Shown: positions 63,237-64,000 of the stretch, piece after piece
Position numbering within the stretch: position 1 is the stretch's first letter
How the letters are laid out: every line of letters starts with the position of its first letter
Origin: Crotophaga sulcirostris
Taxonomy: Eukaryota > Chordata > Aves > Cuculiformes > Crotophagidae
Length of the DNA: 64,000 bases
Direction of reading: 5' to 3'
NCBI GenBank assembly: GCA_013397455.1
Contig: VYZB01000213.1
Location: 1,096,914-1,160,913 of the forward strand
Program-made: the position numbers and the translations under genes
The notes under the pieces: generated by a model
The model's database searches: none
The model's input: only the letters and a program-made list of their open reading frames with translations
What the model was told of the DNA's origin: nothing

Positions 63237-64000
63237 CTGGGACAAGTTTCCACAGCTTAATTTTGTACTTCATAAAATTTGATTCCTTTTGTTTGTGTTA
63301 AACCTGCTGCCTATAATTTCATCGACTGTCCCTTATCTTATATATTACTAAAAATAATATATCATTGTTTACTATTTATGTTTTTCATTGCATTTTTTTA
63401 AATTTAAAAATATTTTTATGAAAGTTGATTATGTTTTCCTAAATTTTAAGCAGAGTACTACTGTGTGTAATTTGTCCTTAGAGATCATTACATACTTCTG
63501 ATAACCCTTGATAGTCCTTGTCACATTTCTCAGTGCCTCTTCTGATTCTAATTTACCAGTTTATAATATCTGCTATATTATTTCTGATATGCGGTGCCCA
63601 GAACAGCACACAACATTTGAGACACAAATGCATACGGGTTTTATTCAGTGACCTTATGCAGTTTTCTTCCCTTTCCCTTACCTAATAGTTCCACATATTC
63701 TAATTGTTTTTGTGACTGCTGTTGAGTACTGAACTAATGTTTTCAAGGAATTGTTCACAGTATATTCAGAGTCTCATTTTGGAGTCATAAAATCTTATTG
63801 AAAGCCCACTGCTGTATATATAGAGTTACATTTACTTCTCTTCATGGGATTTATTTTGCATTTATTGACTCTGAATTTCTCCTGAAATATTTTCATGTTT
63901 TATCATGAGATCCTTCTTTTTCAACTATTTTCAGCCTGTTTAGCTGTGACTGATCTGAGTGTGGGGGCTAGTACTGTACCTCAAGTATTAGCCCATCTCT
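63237..64000 (-). mobile_element. ancient CR1 LINE (antisense), continues past the window
   Basis: Long antisense CR1 relic in the style of the old families common to turtles, crocodilians and birds. In order: a TTCCACAGCTTAATTTTGTA block, a 'ctgctgcctataatttcat' block, TTTCTCAGTGCCTCTTCTGA followed by TTCTAATTTACCAG, a GCGGTGCCCAGAACAGCACA block, CCTTACCTAATAGTTCCACA, TTTTTGTGACTGCTGTTGAG, and ATTTTGCATTTATTGACTCT. It has many substitutions and small gaps, including an A/T-rich stretch at about 63340-63440. The element's 5' side lies beyond the right edge. Confidence 0.8.

Noticed and set aside
40076..64000. Exons of TRDN, the expected downstream neighbour in mammals
   Set aside because: No lysine/glutamate-rich triadin-like exon with splice sites was recognised on the minus strand; the gene may start beyond the window.
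1..64000. CRISPR arrays, tRNA or rRNA genes, bacterial operons, endogenous retroviral LTR pairs
   Set aside because: No regularly spaced repeats, cloverleaf genes or paired LTRs were seen; the window is vertebrate intronic and intergenic DNA.

Overview
The window is nuclear DNA from a bird. It contains CR1 LINE copies with the avian-type 3' end (a short repeat related to ATTCTATGA), few other repeats, long AT-rich introns, canonical GT-AG splice sites and one split gene whose exons encode a very conserved vertebrate protein. There are no bacterial or viral genes, operons or CRISPR arrays.

The only gene I can support is the 3' two thirds of CLVS2 (clavesin-2, also called RLBP1L2), a neuronal CRAL-TRIO lipid-transfer protein of clathrin-coated vesicles and endosomes. 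It lies on the + strand as four coding exons: 2423-2597, 32515-32625, 35584-35804 and 39988-40075 (stop codon included). Joined, they give about 197 whole residues plus two codons split by introns. The phases agree at every junction (2/0, 0/0, 0/2, 2/stop) and no frame is broken. From memory of the human protein, they match about residues 130 to 327. The start codon, the N-terminal CRAL-TRIO-N region and the promoter are upstream of the window.

Layout: 1-2422 is the 3' part of an upstream intron. 2598-32514 is an intron of about 30 kb with two old antisense CR1 fragments. 32626-35583 (3.0 kb) and 35805-39987 (4.2 kb) are smaller introns, the first with a sense CR1 3' end about 530 bp before the next exon. 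From 40076 comes the 3' UTR, with a cluster of AATAAA signals at 40273-40309 and later candidates near 43.2-44.5 kb. After that is intergenic DNA to the end, with a 0.9 kb CR1 relic at 49870-50775 and at least five more CR1 fragments. The last one (63237-64000) runs off the window and resembles the ancient CR1 families shared with turtles and crocodilians.

No previously undescribed system is visible. The points most worth a second look are: the protein ends exactly in a sequence matching a clathrin box (LLSLD); the in-frame 111-nt exon has a poor 5' splice site; antisense CR1 copies of different apparent age occur together; and a few non-repeat stretches (especially about 59600-60230 and 51780-52260) could be conserved regulatory elements. 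Identification rests on reading the sequence and on memory of gene families. No alignment or database search was run.
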